Made by a program: the position numbers and the translations under genes. Positions 34,224 through 43,806 of a stretch of 64,000 bases of DNA are shown in pieces. Source of the stretch: Pseudomonas putida (GTDB lineage: Bacteria; Pseudomonadota; Gammaproteobacteria; Pseudomonadales; Pseudomonadaceae); the NCBI RefSeq assembly GCF_001976065.1, contig NZ_MNAH01000001.1:973952-1037951 (forward strand), given 5' to 3'. Below the pieces are notes generated by a model that ran no database searches, was not told the origin of the DNA, and saw nothing but the letters and a program-made list of their open reading frames with translations. The first letter of the stretch is position 1; the number at the start of each line of letters is the position of its first letter.

Positions 34224-34571
34224 ATGGGCTGGGCCTCAATGGCCCAGCGCATGCTCGGCGTTTCGATCCGTACCTTCAGTGAGCCGTCGGCGACCATCGA
34301 TCCTGATGGCGCCGTGTACTGGCTGACCGATGGCGTTGCGCCTGGCGTGCCTCTGGCCCAAGCCGTGTTCGATACCGCTCACGTGTCCGTCGATCCCGAG
34401 ACAGGCGCGCCGGTATCGAGCCAAAACCCAATTCTCGGCGTCCGTCTAATCGACCTGCCGAACAAGCCAACAAGCCGCGATCGCGTCCGCGCCCGCGGCG
34501 AGTTGTATGTGATCAGTGACGTACAGCCCGATGGTGTGGCCGGCGTGACGATCATCCTACGGAAAGCATAG
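34224..34571 (+). CDS. Head-tail attachment protein (lambda FII-like)
   Basis: 115 residues. Resembles the lambda gpFII fold: VYWLTDGVAPGVPLAQAVFD, PILGVRLIDLP, RDRVRARGELYVISDVQPDG. Binds the portal complex and receives the tail. Starts immediately after the DUF2190 stop. Confidence 0.8.
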   Translation: MGWASMAQRMLGVSIRTFSEPSATIDPDGAVYWLTDGVAPGVPLAQAVFDTAHVSVDPETGAPVSSQNPILGVRLIDLPNKPTSRDRVRARGELYVISDVQPDGVAGVTIILRKA

Positions 34572-34573
34572 CC

Positions 34574-35128
34574 ATGGCCCACCCGCGCGAACTGATCCGC
34601 AAGCAGGCTGTTGCCGTGCTGCTGGGTGCCACCAACGCAGGTGCCAGCGTTTATGCCAGCCGCGTCAGGCCGCTGATCTCCAACGGATGGCAGAGCGAAC
34701 TGCCCGCAATCATCGTCTACACGATGGACGAGTCCAGCGAGATCTTTAATCAGGCGCCCCGGGAGTACCGCCGCCGGGTGGAATTGGTGGTGGAGATCCA
34801 CGCCGAGGGCAACGACTCGCTGGACGACACGTTGGACGCCTTGGCCAGGCAGGCCGAAAGGCTGCTGCTCATGGATGACACCCTAGGCGGCACGGCGAAC
34901 GATCTGCAACTACAGCGTTCCCGCATGGTGTTGCTCGATCAGTCGGAGCAACTGACCGGCGCCTGCCGGCTCATCTTCGAGGCCGAGTACTTCGACCGCC
35001 ACCCCGATGACCTTTTCAACCAGAGCTTGCCCGACCTGAACACGGTCACGACCGAGTACAGCCTGGACAACGCGCAACCCAATCCGGCGGATCGTGCCAA
35101 AACGATCATTGAGGACCTGAACCCATGA
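34574..35128 (+). CDS. Probable tail terminator / minor tail protein
   Basis: 184 residues. N-terminal helix (PRELIRKQAVAVL), then ELPAIIVYTMDES and RRRVELVVEIHAEGNDS strands typical of gpZ/gpU-like tail completion proteins, which cap the tail tube at the head side. Assigned by fold pattern and position between FII and the sheath. Confidence 0.65.
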   Translation: MAHPRELIRKQAVAVLLGATNAGASVYASRVRPLISNGWQSELPAIIVYTMDESSEIFNQAPREYRRRVELVVEIHAEGNDSLDDTLDALARQAERLLLMDDTLGGTANDLQLQRSRMVLLDQSEQLTGACRLIFEAEYFDRHPDDLFNQSLPDLNTVTTEYSLDNAQPNPADRAKTIIEDLNP

Positions 35129-35319
35129 CCACCCGAGTGCTGGTTAAACCCGTCGAGGGGCGCCTGGTGCGGATCCCCGGCACCTACGAGGCACTGCCCG
35201 CCGAGGGCAAGCCGCTGGAAGTCGACAGCTACTGGATCCGCAAGGAAGCAGCTGGTGATGTCGTGTTTGAAACTATACAGCCTGAAGTCCAGGCCCCAAT
35301 CCCCAAAGGTGAGAAATAA
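35125..35319 (+). CDS. DUF2635 (Mu gp38-like) small tail-module protein
   Basis: 64 residues; pattern VLVKPVEGRLVRIPGT and GKPLEVDSYWIRK is the DUF2635 signature, always found immediately before the sheath gene in Mu-like tails. Overlaps both neighbours. Precise function unknown. Confidence 0.85.
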   Translation: MTTRVLVKPVEGRLVRIPGTYEALPAEGKPLEVDSYWIRKEAAGDVVFETIQPEVQAPIPKGEK

Positions 35320-36791
35320 TGGCTATCGGATTCGACACCATTCCCGGGCCTGGATCGCTGCGCAAACCTGGCGTCTACAGCGAGATCGATAATAGTCAGG
35401 CCGTTCGCGGTCCGCAGTCGGTCACCTATCGCCGACTGCTGATTGGCCAGAAGCTGGTTGCCGGCCTCGCCGCGGCCAACACCCTGATTCGCATCACCAG
35501 CCCTGCGCAAGCTGATGCCCAGTTCGGCGCAGGGTCAATGCTCGCCGGCATGGTGCGGGCGGCCATGGCCATCGACACCTACACCGAGCTGCTGGTCATG
35601 CCACTGATCGACAACGCCGCTGGCGTTGCCGCGACCGGAACCATTGTCTTCACAGGCCCTGCCACAGCTTCCGGCACTGTCGAACTGATGATCGCTGGCC
35701 GCCGTGTCTCGGTGAGTGTGATCAGCGCTGATACCCCAACCGCCATCGGCGCTGCCGCAGCTGCCGCAATCAATGCCGCAGCTGATATGCCGGTCACCGC
35801 TGGCGCCGTAACGGGTACTGTCACGCTGACCAGCCGCCACAAAGGCGAGGCGGGCAACAGCCTGGATGCCCGGGTGAATTATTACGCGGGGCAGACACTG
35901 CCCGCTGGAGTGGGCGTCTCTTTTACTGCGTTTACCAATGGTGCTGGCAACCCTGTTCTGGGTCCTGCACTTGCCACGCTTGGTGATGAGTGGCTGCACA
36001 CCTGGGCTGTGCCGTACTCCGATTCCGCGAGCCTGGCCAGCATCAAAACCGAGATGGCCAGTCGATTCGCCTGGAATCGCGAGATCGAAGCGCACGCGTT
36101 CGCCGCCGCCCGTGGCACGCAAGGGACGCTCGGCGCAATCGGCGACAGCCACAATAGCCAACACCTGACCATCATCATGGCCAACGATGAGCCGATGCCA
36201 GCTTACGAGAAAGCTGCTGAAACGATGGCCATCGCAGCCTATTACGCGGCGATTGATCCGGCTCGCCCGATCCAGAATCTGGCTTATGCCTGGTGTTTGC
36301 CGCCGGCGGCTGCCGATCGCTTCACCAACGAAGAGCGCAACTTGCTGCTGTTCGACGGCATCGCCACCAGCAAGGTCGCCAATGACGGCACCATGCTGGT
36401 CGAGCGGCTGATTACAACTTACAAAACCAACACCGCTGGGGCGTCCGACATCAGCTATCTGGACAGCGAAACGCTGTTCAACCTGATGTTCATTCGCCAC
36501 GACTGGCGCGACTACATCTTGCGCAAGTACCCGCGTCACAAGCTGGCCGACAACGGCACCCGGTACGGCATCGGCCAAGCGGTCGTCACCCCGAACGTGA
36601 TGAAGGCGGAAGCCATTGCCAAGTTCCGCGAGTGGGAGGAGCTGGGGTTGGTTGAGAACATCGACGACTTCAAGGCCAACCTGATCGCCGAGCGCAATGC
36701 CAGCGACCCAAACAGGCTCGACATGCTGCTGCCGCCGGACCTGGTTAACCAGCTGCGCATCGTCGCCAATAAAATTCAGTTCCGCCTGTAA
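35319..36791 (+). CDS. Contractile tail sheath protein (Mu gpL-like)
   Basis: 490 residues. Sheath landmarks: GSLRKPGVYSEIDNS N-terminus, YRRLLIGQKL, a variable beta-rich domain (~90-220), DEWLHTWAVPYSD, LAYAWCLPPAAADRFT, DWRDYILRKYPRHKLADNG. Establishes that the phage is a myovirus. Contraction drives the tube through the envelope. Confidence 0.94.
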   Translation: MAIGFDTIPGPGSLRKPGVYSEIDNSQAVRGPQSVTYRRLLIGQKLVAGLAAANTLIRITSPAQADAQFGAGSMLAGMVRAAMAIDTYTELLVMPLIDNAAGVAATGTIVFTGPATASGTVELMIAGRRVSVSVISADTPTAIGAAAAAAINAAADMPVTAGAVTGTVTLTSRHKGEAGNSLDARVNYYAGQTLPAGVGVSFTAFTNGAGNPVLGPALATLGDEWLHTWAVPYSDSASLASIKTEMASRFAWNREIEAHAFAAARGTQGTLGAIGDSHNSQHLTIIMANDEPMPAYEKAAETMAIAAYYAAIDPARPIQNLAYAWCLPPAAADRFTNEERNLLLFDGIATSKVANDGTMLVERLITTYKTNTAGASDISYLDSETLFNLMFIRHDWRDYILRKYPRHKLADNGTRYGIGQAVVTPNVMKAEAIAKFREWEELGLVENIDDFKANLIAERNASDPNRLDMLLPPDLVNQLRIVANKIQFRL

Positions 36792-36815
36792 GGCGGGCTT
36801 TAGGAGAACCATCAA

Positions 36816-37181
36816 ATGGCTGGCAAACGCGTTGGCGGCATCATCAGCTTGAAGATCGACGGCGATATGTATTTCGCCAAGGGCGACTTCACCTACAACC
36901 TCGGTTTGCCGAAGAAGGAAGGCGTTGTCGGCTCCGATCGTGTCCACGGCTACAAGGAAGTCCCGCAGATCCCGTTCATCGAAGGTGAGGTCACCGACCG
37001 GCAAGAGATGAGCCTTGAGGCGCTGATGGGCATCAAGGATTCCACCATCACCCTGGAACTGGCGAACAGCAAAGTCATCGTGTTGCGCGAGGCATGGAAC
37101 GCGGCCGAGGGCACTGGCAACACCGGTGAGGGGAATGTCCCTGTTCGATTCGAAGGCATGTCGGCCGAGGAGATCAAGTAA
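36816..37181 (+). CDS. Tail tube protein (Mu gpM-like)
   Basis: 121 residues. Starts AGKRVGGIISLKIDGDMYFAKG, with GFTYNLG-type strand (here GDFTYNLGL) and DSTITLELANSKV; a Hcp-like beta barrel stacked in hexamers inside the sheath. Good TAGGAG ribosome site. Confidence 0.88.
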   Translation: MAGKRVGGIISLKIDGDMYFAKGDFTYNLGLPKKEGVVGSDRVHGYKEVPQIPFIEGEVTDRQEMSLEALMGIKDSTITLELANSKVIVLREAWNAAEGTGNTGEGNVPVRFEGMSAEEIK

Positions 37182-37484
37182 ATGGCAAAGGAAAAAGTGG
37201 TACCGCTCAAGGAGCCGGTTCAATTCGGCAGTGATTTGGTTGCCGAAGTAACCATCACCCGAAAGCTGAAGTTCCTTCGCGGCTATTCATTGCGTGTGGC
37301 GTCGGATGGCAAAGGCAACGGATCGCTGGACCTGGACTTCTCCACGCTCATCGACCTCAGCGCCAAGCTCATCGGCCGTGCACCTGCATTCATTGATGAG
37401 ATGGGTGAAGAGGATCAGGGGGTGCTGATCCAGGAAGCCCGTGATTTTTTGTTACAGCACCTGACGGATGGGAAGCCGGCATAA
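37182..37484 (+). CDS. Tail assembly chaperone (Mu gp41-like)
   Basis: 100 residues, PLKEPVQFGSDLVAEVTI start, then helical. Equivalent to lambda gpG: made alone or extended by a -1 frameshift near its 3' end. It coats the tape measure protein during tube assembly. The slippery heptamer T-TTT-TTG lies at 37445-37451. Confidence 0.85.
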   Translation: MAKEKVVPLKEPVQFGSDLVAEVTITRKLKFLRGYSLRVASDGKGNGSLDLDFSTLIDLSAKLIGRAPAFIDEMGEEDQGVLIQEARDFLLQHLTDGKPA

Positions 37485-37609
37485 CGGTTGTTACCAAGGT
37501 TATGGGTGTTCAGCCGTCCGAAGTCATGGACATGGACTTCGAGGATTTGAATTGGTGGCTTGAGCGGGCAGAGGAGTGGGTGTCATGGCAGAAAAAGGAT
37601 ACAACCTAA
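37445..37609 (+). CDS. Frameshift extension of the tail assembly chaperone (gpGT-like)
   Basis: Slippery T-TTT-TTG in the zero frame (codons GAT TTT TTG) allows a -1 slip. The -1 frame is open from 37445 to a stop at 37607-37609, adding about 53 codons ending in WWLERAEEWVSWQKKDTT. The extension overlaps the tape measure start by 25 bp. Equivalent to Mu gp42 and lambda T. Position, phase and conservation of the arrangement make this convincing. Confidence 0.8.
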   Translation, partial: FFVTAPDGWEAGITVVTKVMGVQPSEVMDMDFEDLNWWLERAEEWVSWQKKDTT

Positions 37610-39375
37610 ACGTCATCATCAAGGCCATTGACCGTGTAACTGCTCCACTGCGCGGCATCATGAGCAAAGTTCAGTCGGCCAGCGCGGGTATCGGCAAAGC
37701 ATTTGATCGTGCTGGGCTGCCGATCTTCACGCAAAGTCTCAAGAACGTTGGCGGTGCCATTGGCGGCGTCGGCAGTGCGGTCGGTGAAAGTCGCGACAAG
37801 TTGCTGGGGTTGGGGGCCGCATTGGGGATAACCAGTGCGGCGATCGGCGTCTTTATCAATGGATACGCCGATGCGACAGGTGCGATTGGAGACACTGCCG
37901 AGCGTACCGGCATCAGTCGTGAGCGGTTTCAGGAACTGGGCTTTGCCGCCAAGCTCACCGGATCTTCATCCGAAGTTCTGGCAGGTGCGCTGCAAAAGAT
38001 GAACCTCAACGTTGGCGCCGCAACCAAGGGTTCGAAAGAGCTCAAGGAAATGTTCGCTGGCCTGGGGATCAATATTCGGGACGCGGGCGGCAAGCTGAAA
38101 AGCACGGATGCGCTGTTCGACACGTTCGTCGATCGCATCTCGAAAATTAAGAACCCGTCGCTCCAGGCCCAGGCCGCAGTAAAGATCTTCGGCAAGAGCG
38201 CGACGGAACTCCTGCCGCTGCTCAAGGGGGGCAAGGCCGGCATTCAAGAAATGGCGGATGAAGCCAGGCGCTTGGGCGTCGTTATTTCTGATGATGCTGT
38301 GCGTGACGGCGAGGCCTTTGGCGACATCCTGGATACGCTCAAATCTGCCCTGGGAGGCGTAGGCAACATTATCGGTGCGGCTCTGGTTCCAGAGCTGAGC
38401 AGAATGTCGACCTTGCTGACCGAGACCATCGTCAAGTTCCGGCCTCAGATTGAAGCCTTTGCAACGAGCTTTGCCAAAAACCTTCCCGGCAACATAGAGA
38501 AGGTAACCGGATTTCTGGGGGACTTATACGACGGGATTCAACCCGTCATACAGGCCGTTGGCTGGTTGTCCGACACATTCGGCGGTGCCAATGTCGTGCT
38601 CGCCGCGGTGGGAGCGTACATCGGCACGGGTCTTGTAGTGAGCCTTTTCAATCTCGCTTTGGCCTTCAAGGGGGTGGGCGTTGCCATCGCAACGACGCCA
38701 GTGGGCTGGTTCCTGGCGGCCATCGCCGCGATTGCTGCAGCGGTCTACATCATCTACGACAGTTGGGACGAGATCGGTACCTGGTTCACAGACAAGTGGG
38801 ACGCCGTCAAGGTCGCCTTCACGGACGGTATTGTGAACGGCCTGGTGAAAACCTGGCTTGAATTCAACCCGGTCACGCTGATGCTGGATGCTTTCAATGG
38901 TCTGGTGAAGTACCTGACGGGCTGGGATCTGGGTGCGATTTTGAGCACAAAGATGAAGGAGGCCGTCAGCTCCATGAAGGCAGCGCTTCCGGATTGGGCG
39001 GCGAAAATGCTCGGCATCGAGCTCTCGGCTTCGGATACGGCTGCGGACCCGACCCAGGCCTCTACCGATGGCGGTGACTCTGGATCGTCGCGCATGCTGC
39101 CTGAGTCCGAACAAGAGAGTCCGAGCAGGCCTCCACGCAACCCGCCTCCATTTGAACTCGATGTTCCGCCGCTCGCATCTGCTGCCAGCGATATCGGTCG
39201 GCGTGCCGCGCGAATTGGTGGCGAGGCAGCACGGGCCGCACCCGTAGATCCTCAAAAAGTCCTGGTAAGCGTCGACTTCAGCAACATTCCCCAAGGTACC
39301 AAGGTGAAAACCGAAGGGAGCCCAGGTGCGCAGTTCGACACGAACCTTGGCTTCTCTATGGCTTCGCCGACATAA
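37585..39375 (+). CDS. Tail tape measure protein
   Basis: 596 residues from ATG 37585 (GAGGAG site); an in-frame GTG-side extension at 37576 is unlikely. Core TP901-like region: DATGAIGDTAERTGISRERFQELGFAAKLTGSS-type repeats (~95-135), a long helical body, two hydrophobic segments around 350-400 (VVLAAVGAYIGTGLVV, WFLAAIAAIAAAVYIIYD) and a proline-rich C-terminus. Its length sets tail length. Confidence 0.92.
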   Translation: MAEKGYNLNVIIKAIDRVTAPLRGIMSKVQSASAGIGKAFDRAGLPIFTQSLKNVGGAIGGVGSAVGESRDKLLGLGAALGITSAAIGVFINGYADATGAIGDTAERTGISRERFQELGFAAKLTGSSSEVLAGALQKMNLNVGAATKGSKELKEMFAGLGINIRDAGGKLKSTDALFDTFVDRISKIKNPSLQAQAAVKIFGKSATELLPLLKGGKAGIQEMADEARRLGVVISDDAVRDGEAFGDILDTLKSALGGVGNIIGAALVPELSRMSTLLTETIVKFRPQIEAFATSFAKNLPGNIEKVTGFLGDLYDGIQPVIQAVGWLSDTFGGANVVLAAVGAYIGTGLVVSLFNLALAFKGVGVAIATTPVGWFLAAIAAIAAAVYIIYDSWDEIGTWFTDKWDAVKVAFTDGIVNGLVKTWLEFNPVTLMLDAFNGLVKYLTGWDLGAILSTKMKEAVSSMKAALPDWAAKMLGIELSASDTAADPTQASTDGGDSGSSRMLPESEQESPSRPPRNPPPFELDVPPLASAASDIGRRAARIGGEAARAAPVDPQKVLVSVDFSNIPQGTKVKTEGSPGAQFDTNLGFSMASPT

Positions 39376-39387
39376 CCGGAGCTCCTC

Positions 39388-40665
39388 ATGGGCTGGAGAG
39401 ACAACTACCGCGCCGCGAGCTTTCGCGGCGTTTCCTTTTATGTGGAGTCCGCTGAAAGCAGTCATGGTCGTCGCCAGGCGGTGCACGAACACGCACAACG
39501 CGATGTCCCCTACACCGAGGATCTCGGCCGCAAGGCGCGGGAATTCTCAGTATCTGGGTATGTGATCGGCGAGGAGTATCAAACCCAGCGCGATGAGCTG
39601 ATCAAGGCCTGTGAGCAAACAGGCCCGGGAGTTCTGGTTCACCCGTACCGCGGGGAGCTGACTGTGGTTTGTCGGGGCCTTGGCCTTAACGAAAGCACCA
39701 GCGCCGGCGGCATGTGCATGGTGACGCTGACCTTCATCGAGGCGGGCGAGGCTTCCTATCCTTCGGCAAAACTCGACTCCATCAATGCAATCAGTGCAAA
39801 GGGGAATGCGGTCACCGAAGCAGCAGAGGGAAGCTTTATTTCCAACTTCCTGACCAAGGGGTTCCCTGCATTTGTTGCTGAAGCTGCGGCGAGCAACCTC
39901 GCGGAACTCGGCGAGTTTTTGAGCTCACCAGGATTCAACCTGACGGGGGACCTTCAAGCCGCGTCGGACTTTTACCTGCAGGCCCGGGGGATTGCTGCCG
40001 ACGCTTACAGCCTGGTGCAGCAACCCGCGCAGATGGTCAGTCGAATAGTCAGCGTTATCGGGTCGATTCGCTCGGCCTTTGGTGGGAATGCCTTCGGCGT
40101 GTTGACCAGCTTGTTTGATCGATCGCCATCTAGCTATTCCAGCAGCACTGCGACTGCGAGTCGAAAGCAACAGGCTTCGAATTTCTTGGCGTTGAATTCG
40201 TTGGTGCGCCAAGTCGCGATTGCGGAGGCCGCGAAGGCCGCCGTGGTGACGCAGACTCCCGTGATTTCAACCAGTTTCAGCTCTTCGGGATATACAGGGG
40301 CGGTCGGTGGAAGCGCGCTCGTATCGACAACACCAACCGTATACGACAGCTATCAGGAAGCCATCGTTGTCCGGGAAGCGCTGGTTGATCGCCTGGATGC
40401 AGAGAGCGAAACGACCGCGAGCGATTCGGTTTACATGGTGATTTCTGATCTTCGAACCAGTGTGGTTCAGGCTGTTCCAAGCCAGGAGCAGGACCTCCCG
40501 CGTCTTGTCCAATACGTCCCATCGGCGACATTGCCGTCGCTTCTGGTTGCATATCAGTTGTATGGCGATGCCGGGCGTGCCGATGAAATTGCCAAACGCA
40601 ACAGTCCGCGTCACCCAGGCTTCCTGATTGGCGGAAAACAGCTCGAGGTATTGGCAGATGGATGA
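39388..40665 (+). CDS. DNA circularisation / baseplate protein (Mu gp43-like)
   Basis: 425 residues. The N-terminal ~90 residues match the DNA circulation N-domain: WRDNYRAASFRGVSFYVES, GRRQAVHEHAQRDVPYTEDLGR, FSVSGYVIGEEY. In Mu-type tails this is a baseplate hub-tube adaptor. Overlaps the next gene by 8 bp. Confidence 0.88.
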   Translation: MGWRDNYRAASFRGVSFYVESAESSHGRRQAVHEHAQRDVPYTEDLGRKAREFSVSGYVIGEEYQTQRDELIKACEQTGPGVLVHPYRGELTVVCRGLGLNESTSAGGMCMVTLTFIEAGEASYPSAKLDSINAISAKGNAVTEAAEGSFISNFLTKGFPAFVAEAAASNLAELGEFLSSPGFNLTGDLQAASDFYLQARGIAADAYSLVQQPAQMVSRIVSVIGSIRSAFGGNAFGVLTSLFDRSPSSYSSSTATASRKQQASNFLALNSLVRQVAIAEAAKAAVVTQTPVISTSFSSSGYTGAVGGSALVSTTPTVYDSYQEAIVVREALVDRLDAESETTASDSVYMVISDLRTSVVQAVPSQEQDLPRLVQYVPSATLPSLLVAYQLYGDAGRADEIAKRNSPRHPGFLIGGKQLEVLADG

Positions 40666-41773
40666 TCTTGAGCTGCTGGTGAATGGCGTGAACTACGCAG
40701 GCTGGGAATCGATTGGCGTCACTCGCGCTATGGATGCGGCAGCGACCGCTTTTACTGTCACGCTTACCGAGCGGTGGGAGGGCGGTAACAGCCTCCCCGC
40801 TCAGGTCGAGCCCTGGCCGATCTTGCCGGGCGATGCGTGCGAGGTTCGTCTCGGTGGTGTGCCGATGGTTATCGGATACATCGACATCTTCCGACCTTCA
40901 TTCAGTGCCGATGATCACAGCATCAATGTGCAGGGCCGCGATAAGGTCGAGGACCTGATCGATTGCAGTGCAGTTCACTCACCAGATGAGTGGAAAAATA
41001 TTGACCTGCTCAGGTTTGCCCAGGCTCTGGCCAAGCCGTTCGGCGTAACGGTCGTGGCTGACGTTGATGTGGGAGCACCGTTTGCGGTGTGCAAGCTGCA
41101 GCAAGGCGAGACCGCATTCAAAGCGATTGAGCGATATGCCCGGCAGCGCCGCGTGTTGCTGATGCCCAATGGTGCAGGTGGGTTACTGATCACGAGAGCG
41201 GGTGCTCGCCGCGCGCAAGTGGCATTGGTTCAGGGCGAAAACATCAAGAGTGCCAGCGGCACGATCGACCACAGCCAGCGATTCAGCAACTACCTGGTCA
41301 AGGGGCAAGCCGGTTACAGCCTTGACAGCGATGGCGAGACGGAAGCGCACATCGAGGGTGCTGTTACAGACAGCGGGATCAAACGCTATCGGCCGATGCT
41401 GTTGGTTGCCGAAACTGGCGGGACCGCTGGCGGGCTCAAGGAGCGCGCGACCTGGGAGGCCAACAGCCGCATTGGAAAGTCGGCGGGGGCCAGCATCACC
41501 GTACAAGGCTGGCGCCAACGGCCGGGCGGGCCACTGTGGGAGCCAGGGCTTTTGGTCAACGTGCGATCGTCCTGGCTTCGCATGGATGGTGAAATGATCA
41601 TTCGGCAAGTCACGTACGAACGTGGTGAAGGCGGGACCACGACGAAGCTGGACATCGTCAGTCCGCAAACCTTTGCACCAGAACCTCCCGACGGGAAGGC
41701 GGCCACGAAAGGGAAAGTTGCCAAACGCAATATATGGGCGGAAGCCATTGGCGAAGAGGAGCCACCGAAATGA
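40658..41773 (+). CDS. Baseplate hub protein (Mu gpP/gp44-like)
   Basis: 371 residues from ATG 40658. Beta-rich hub: LELLVNGVNYAGWESIGVTRAMD, LPGDACEVRLGGVPMVIGYIDI, GRDKVEDLIDCSAVHSP, QRFSNYLVKGQ. Forms the trimeric hub to which the spike attaches, gp27-like. ATGA overlap with the next gene. Confidence 0.87.
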   Translation: MDDLELLVNGVNYAGWESIGVTRAMDAAATAFTVTLTERWEGGNSLPAQVEPWPILPGDACEVRLGGVPMVIGYIDIFRPSFSADDHSINVQGRDKVEDLIDCSAVHSPDEWKNIDLLRFAQALAKPFGVTVVADVDVGAPFAVCKLQQGETAFKAIERYARQRRVLLMPNGAGGLLITRAGARRAQVALVQGENIKSASGTIDHSQRFSNYLVKGQAGYSLDSDGETEAHIEGAVTDSGIKRYRPMLLVAETGGTAGGLKERATWEANSRIGKSAGASITVQGWRQRPGGPLWEPGLLVNVRSSWLRMDGEMIIRQVTYERGEGGTTTKLDIVSPQTFAPEPPDGKAATKGKVAKRNIWAEAIGEEEPPK

Positions 41774-42273
41774 GTGATGCGCTCCGGGAACTGGGCAATC
41801 GAATAATGATGATGTTCGGCCGCGGAGTGGTTCGCGGTGTGGACGATAGCGGCCCACGGCAGCGGGTGCAGGTCGAACTGCTCAAGGGTGAGTTGCGCGA
41901 CGACGTAGAGCACATGCAGAACTACGGCTTCACCAGCCACCCGAAAGGAGGGGACGCGGCCGTGGCCTTTCTCGCCGGTAGCCGGGATCAGGGCATTGTC
42001 CTGGTGATCGACGACCGTCGGTACCGGATTGCTCTGCAGCCTGGTGAGGTCGCCATCTATGACGATCTCGGTAACAAGGTGGAGCTGCTGCGCGACATGG
42101 TGAAGGTCACAGCAGTACAGAAAATTCAAATAGACGCGCCCGCTGGTGAATTCAACATCGATGACTTTGAGATCAACGGTGCAAGCCTCAAACACAACGG
42201 CAAAAACATTGGCAGTACCCACGTGCACGGCGGGGTCCTCGTCGGCGGCGCGAATACAGAGGAGCCTGCCTGA
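41770..42273 (+). CDS. Baseplate spike protein (Mu gp45-like)
   Basis: 167 residues from ATG 41770. OB-fold N-domain (VVRGVDDSGPRQRVQVELLKGE, GFTSHPKGGDAAVAFLAGSRDQ) and a beta-helical tip with metal-ligand-like HxH (STHVHGGVLVG), as in membrane-piercing Mu gp45. Pierces the outer membrane on contraction. Confidence 0.88.
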   Translation: MSDALRELGNRIMMMFGRGVVRGVDDSGPRQRVQVELLKGELRDDVEHMQNYGFTSHPKGGDAAVAFLAGSRDQGIVLVIDDRRYRIALQPGEVAIYDDLGNKVELLRDMVKVTAVQKIQIDAPAGEFNIDDFEINGASLKHNGKNIGSTHVHGGVLVGGANTEEPA

Positions 42274-42740
42274 TGACCGATGCAGCAATGGTAATGACCG
42301 AGAACGGCGGCGATCTTGTGCTGGCGGGCTTCGACCTGGCGCGCGACGACGGGCTTGAGACCGCCGTGATCATCAGCCTGTTCACCGATCGCAGGGCAGT
42401 TGCTGAGCAGATCCCGGTGGAGCTTCCGCAGAACGACCTGCGTGGTTACTGGGGCGACATCAGTAGCGCCGTGCCGTCAGATCAAACCGGGTCGCTCTTG
42501 TGGCTTCTCGCCCGAGAAAAACAGCTTCCTGCAATCCTTGGTCGAGCCCAGCAGTACTGCCGGGATGCGTTGGCCTGGATGCTTGAGGACCTGGTTGCCA
42601 CCCGGATCGAGGTGACTGCCGAGTTTGTTGCCCAGGGGTGGATGCTGATCCTCGTCGACATCTATCGGCCGTCCGGGTCACCGGTGCGCTATCGCTTCAA
42701 TTATGAATGGGCGGCGCAAGCCGCGAAGAGGGCTAACTGA
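42273..42740 (+). CDS. Baseplate protein gp46-like
   Basis: 155 residues, gp25-like wedge component: LRGYWGDISSAVPSDQTGSLLWLLARE, QYCRDALAWMLEDLVATRIEV. Starts at the base shared with the preceding stop (TGATG). Together with gpJ-like and gp48-like proteins it builds the wedge. Confidence 0.88.
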   Translation: MTDAAMVMTENGGDLVLAGFDLARDDGLETAVIISLFTDRRAVAEQIPVELPQNDLRGYWGDISSAVPSDQTGSLLWLLAREKQLPAILGRAQQYCRDALAWMLEDLVATRIEVTAEFVAQGWMLILVDIYRPSGSPVRYRFNYEWAAQAAKRAN

Positions 42741-43798
42741 TGCCATTTGCTCGACCAACATTGACCGAGCTGATCGACCGGATAATCACCGACATCAGCA
42801 GCCGGGTGACTGGCGTCGGCAGCGCGACGCTGCGCCGCTCTCTGCTCGGCATCCTTGGCCAGTCGTCTGCTGGTGCGGTTCACATGCTTTACGGGTACTT
42901 GGAGTGGGCGGCCAGGCAATCAATCATCGACACGGCCGAGGCGGAGTACCTGGATCGCTGGGCGGCCATATGGAAAGTGCCACGCAAGACTGCGGCCTTT
43001 GCTGTCGGTGAGGTCGCTTTTTCGGGAGCAGCTGGCTCGACGATCCTTGATGGGACGATTGTGCAGCGCCAGGACGGGGTCCAGTACAAGATACTGGGTG
43101 ACGCTGTTTTTTCAGGCGGCCCCTTGATTGTTCCGGCTCAGGCGGTTGACTCCGGGGAGTCGGGCAACTTTGGTTCCGGCCAGCCGGTGTTCCTGTTGAT
43201 GCCTATCGCAGGCGTCCAATCCACAGCGACCACTTCCACCGAGTTTGAAGGTGGTGCGGATGTCGAGTCGGATCCGCGACTGCTGGCCAGGCTACTTGCA
43301 CGAATTCAGAAGCCACCGCACGGCGGTTCAGCTTCGGACTACGAACTATGGGCGCTGGAGGTTTCCGGCGTGACCAGGGCTTGGGTCTACCCCCTGCAAT
43401 TGGGGCCAGGCACGGTGACGGTGTTGTTCGTCTGCGACGATGATGACGACATTATCCCCACGCCGGCAAAAGTTGCCGAGGTGCAGGCTTACATTGATGC
43501 ACGTAGACCTGTGACAGCGGAGGTTTTCGTCGCGGCGCCGATTGACGAGCCTCTCAATATGTCGATCAAGCTTTCGCCAAACACTGTGGCCACCCAGGCA
43601 GCCGTGCGCGCCGAACTGGCGGACCTGATCGTTCGGGACTCGAAGCCAGGCGGAACAATTCTTATAAGTCGCTTGCGCGAGGCGGTCTCGCTGGCTGCTG
43701 GTGAGGCGGATAACGCAATTGTTGCGCCAACAGCCGACGTCACGCGAGCAACCGGGCACATGGCGACCCTCGGAACATTAACCTTCTCCAGCCTGTAG
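42740..43798 (+). CDS. Baseplate J-like protein (Mu gp47)
   Basis: 352 residues. Baseplate_J features: FARPTLTELIDRIITDI, YLEWAARQSIIDTAEAEYLDRWA, GGSASDYELWALEVSGVTRAWVYP, DARRPVTAEVFV. Wedge protein linking hub to fibre network. Confidence 0.92.
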   Translation: MPFARPTLTELIDRIITDISSRVTGVGSATLRRSLLGILGQSSAGAVHMLYGYLEWAARQSIIDTAEAEYLDRWAAIWKVPRKTAAFAVGEVAFSGAAGSTILDGTIVQRQDGVQYKILGDAVFSGGPLIVPAQAVDSGESGNFGSGQPVFLLMPIAGVQSTATTSTEFEGGADVESDPRLLARLLARIQKPPHGGSASDYELWALEVSGVTRAWVYPLQLGPGTVTVLFVCDDDDDIIPTPAKVAEVQAYIDARRPVTAEVFVAAPIDEPLNMSIKLSPNTVATQAAVRAELADLIVRDSKPGGTILISRLREAVSLAAGEADNAIVAPTADVTRATGHMATLGTLTFSSL

Positions 43799-43806
43799 GA
43801 GGCTAA

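Noticed and set aside
35535..37223. 562-codon minus-strand frame across the sheath and tube genes
   Set aside because: Antisense to well-identified tail genes, with His/Gln/Val-rich composition typical of shadow frames in GC-rich DNA.
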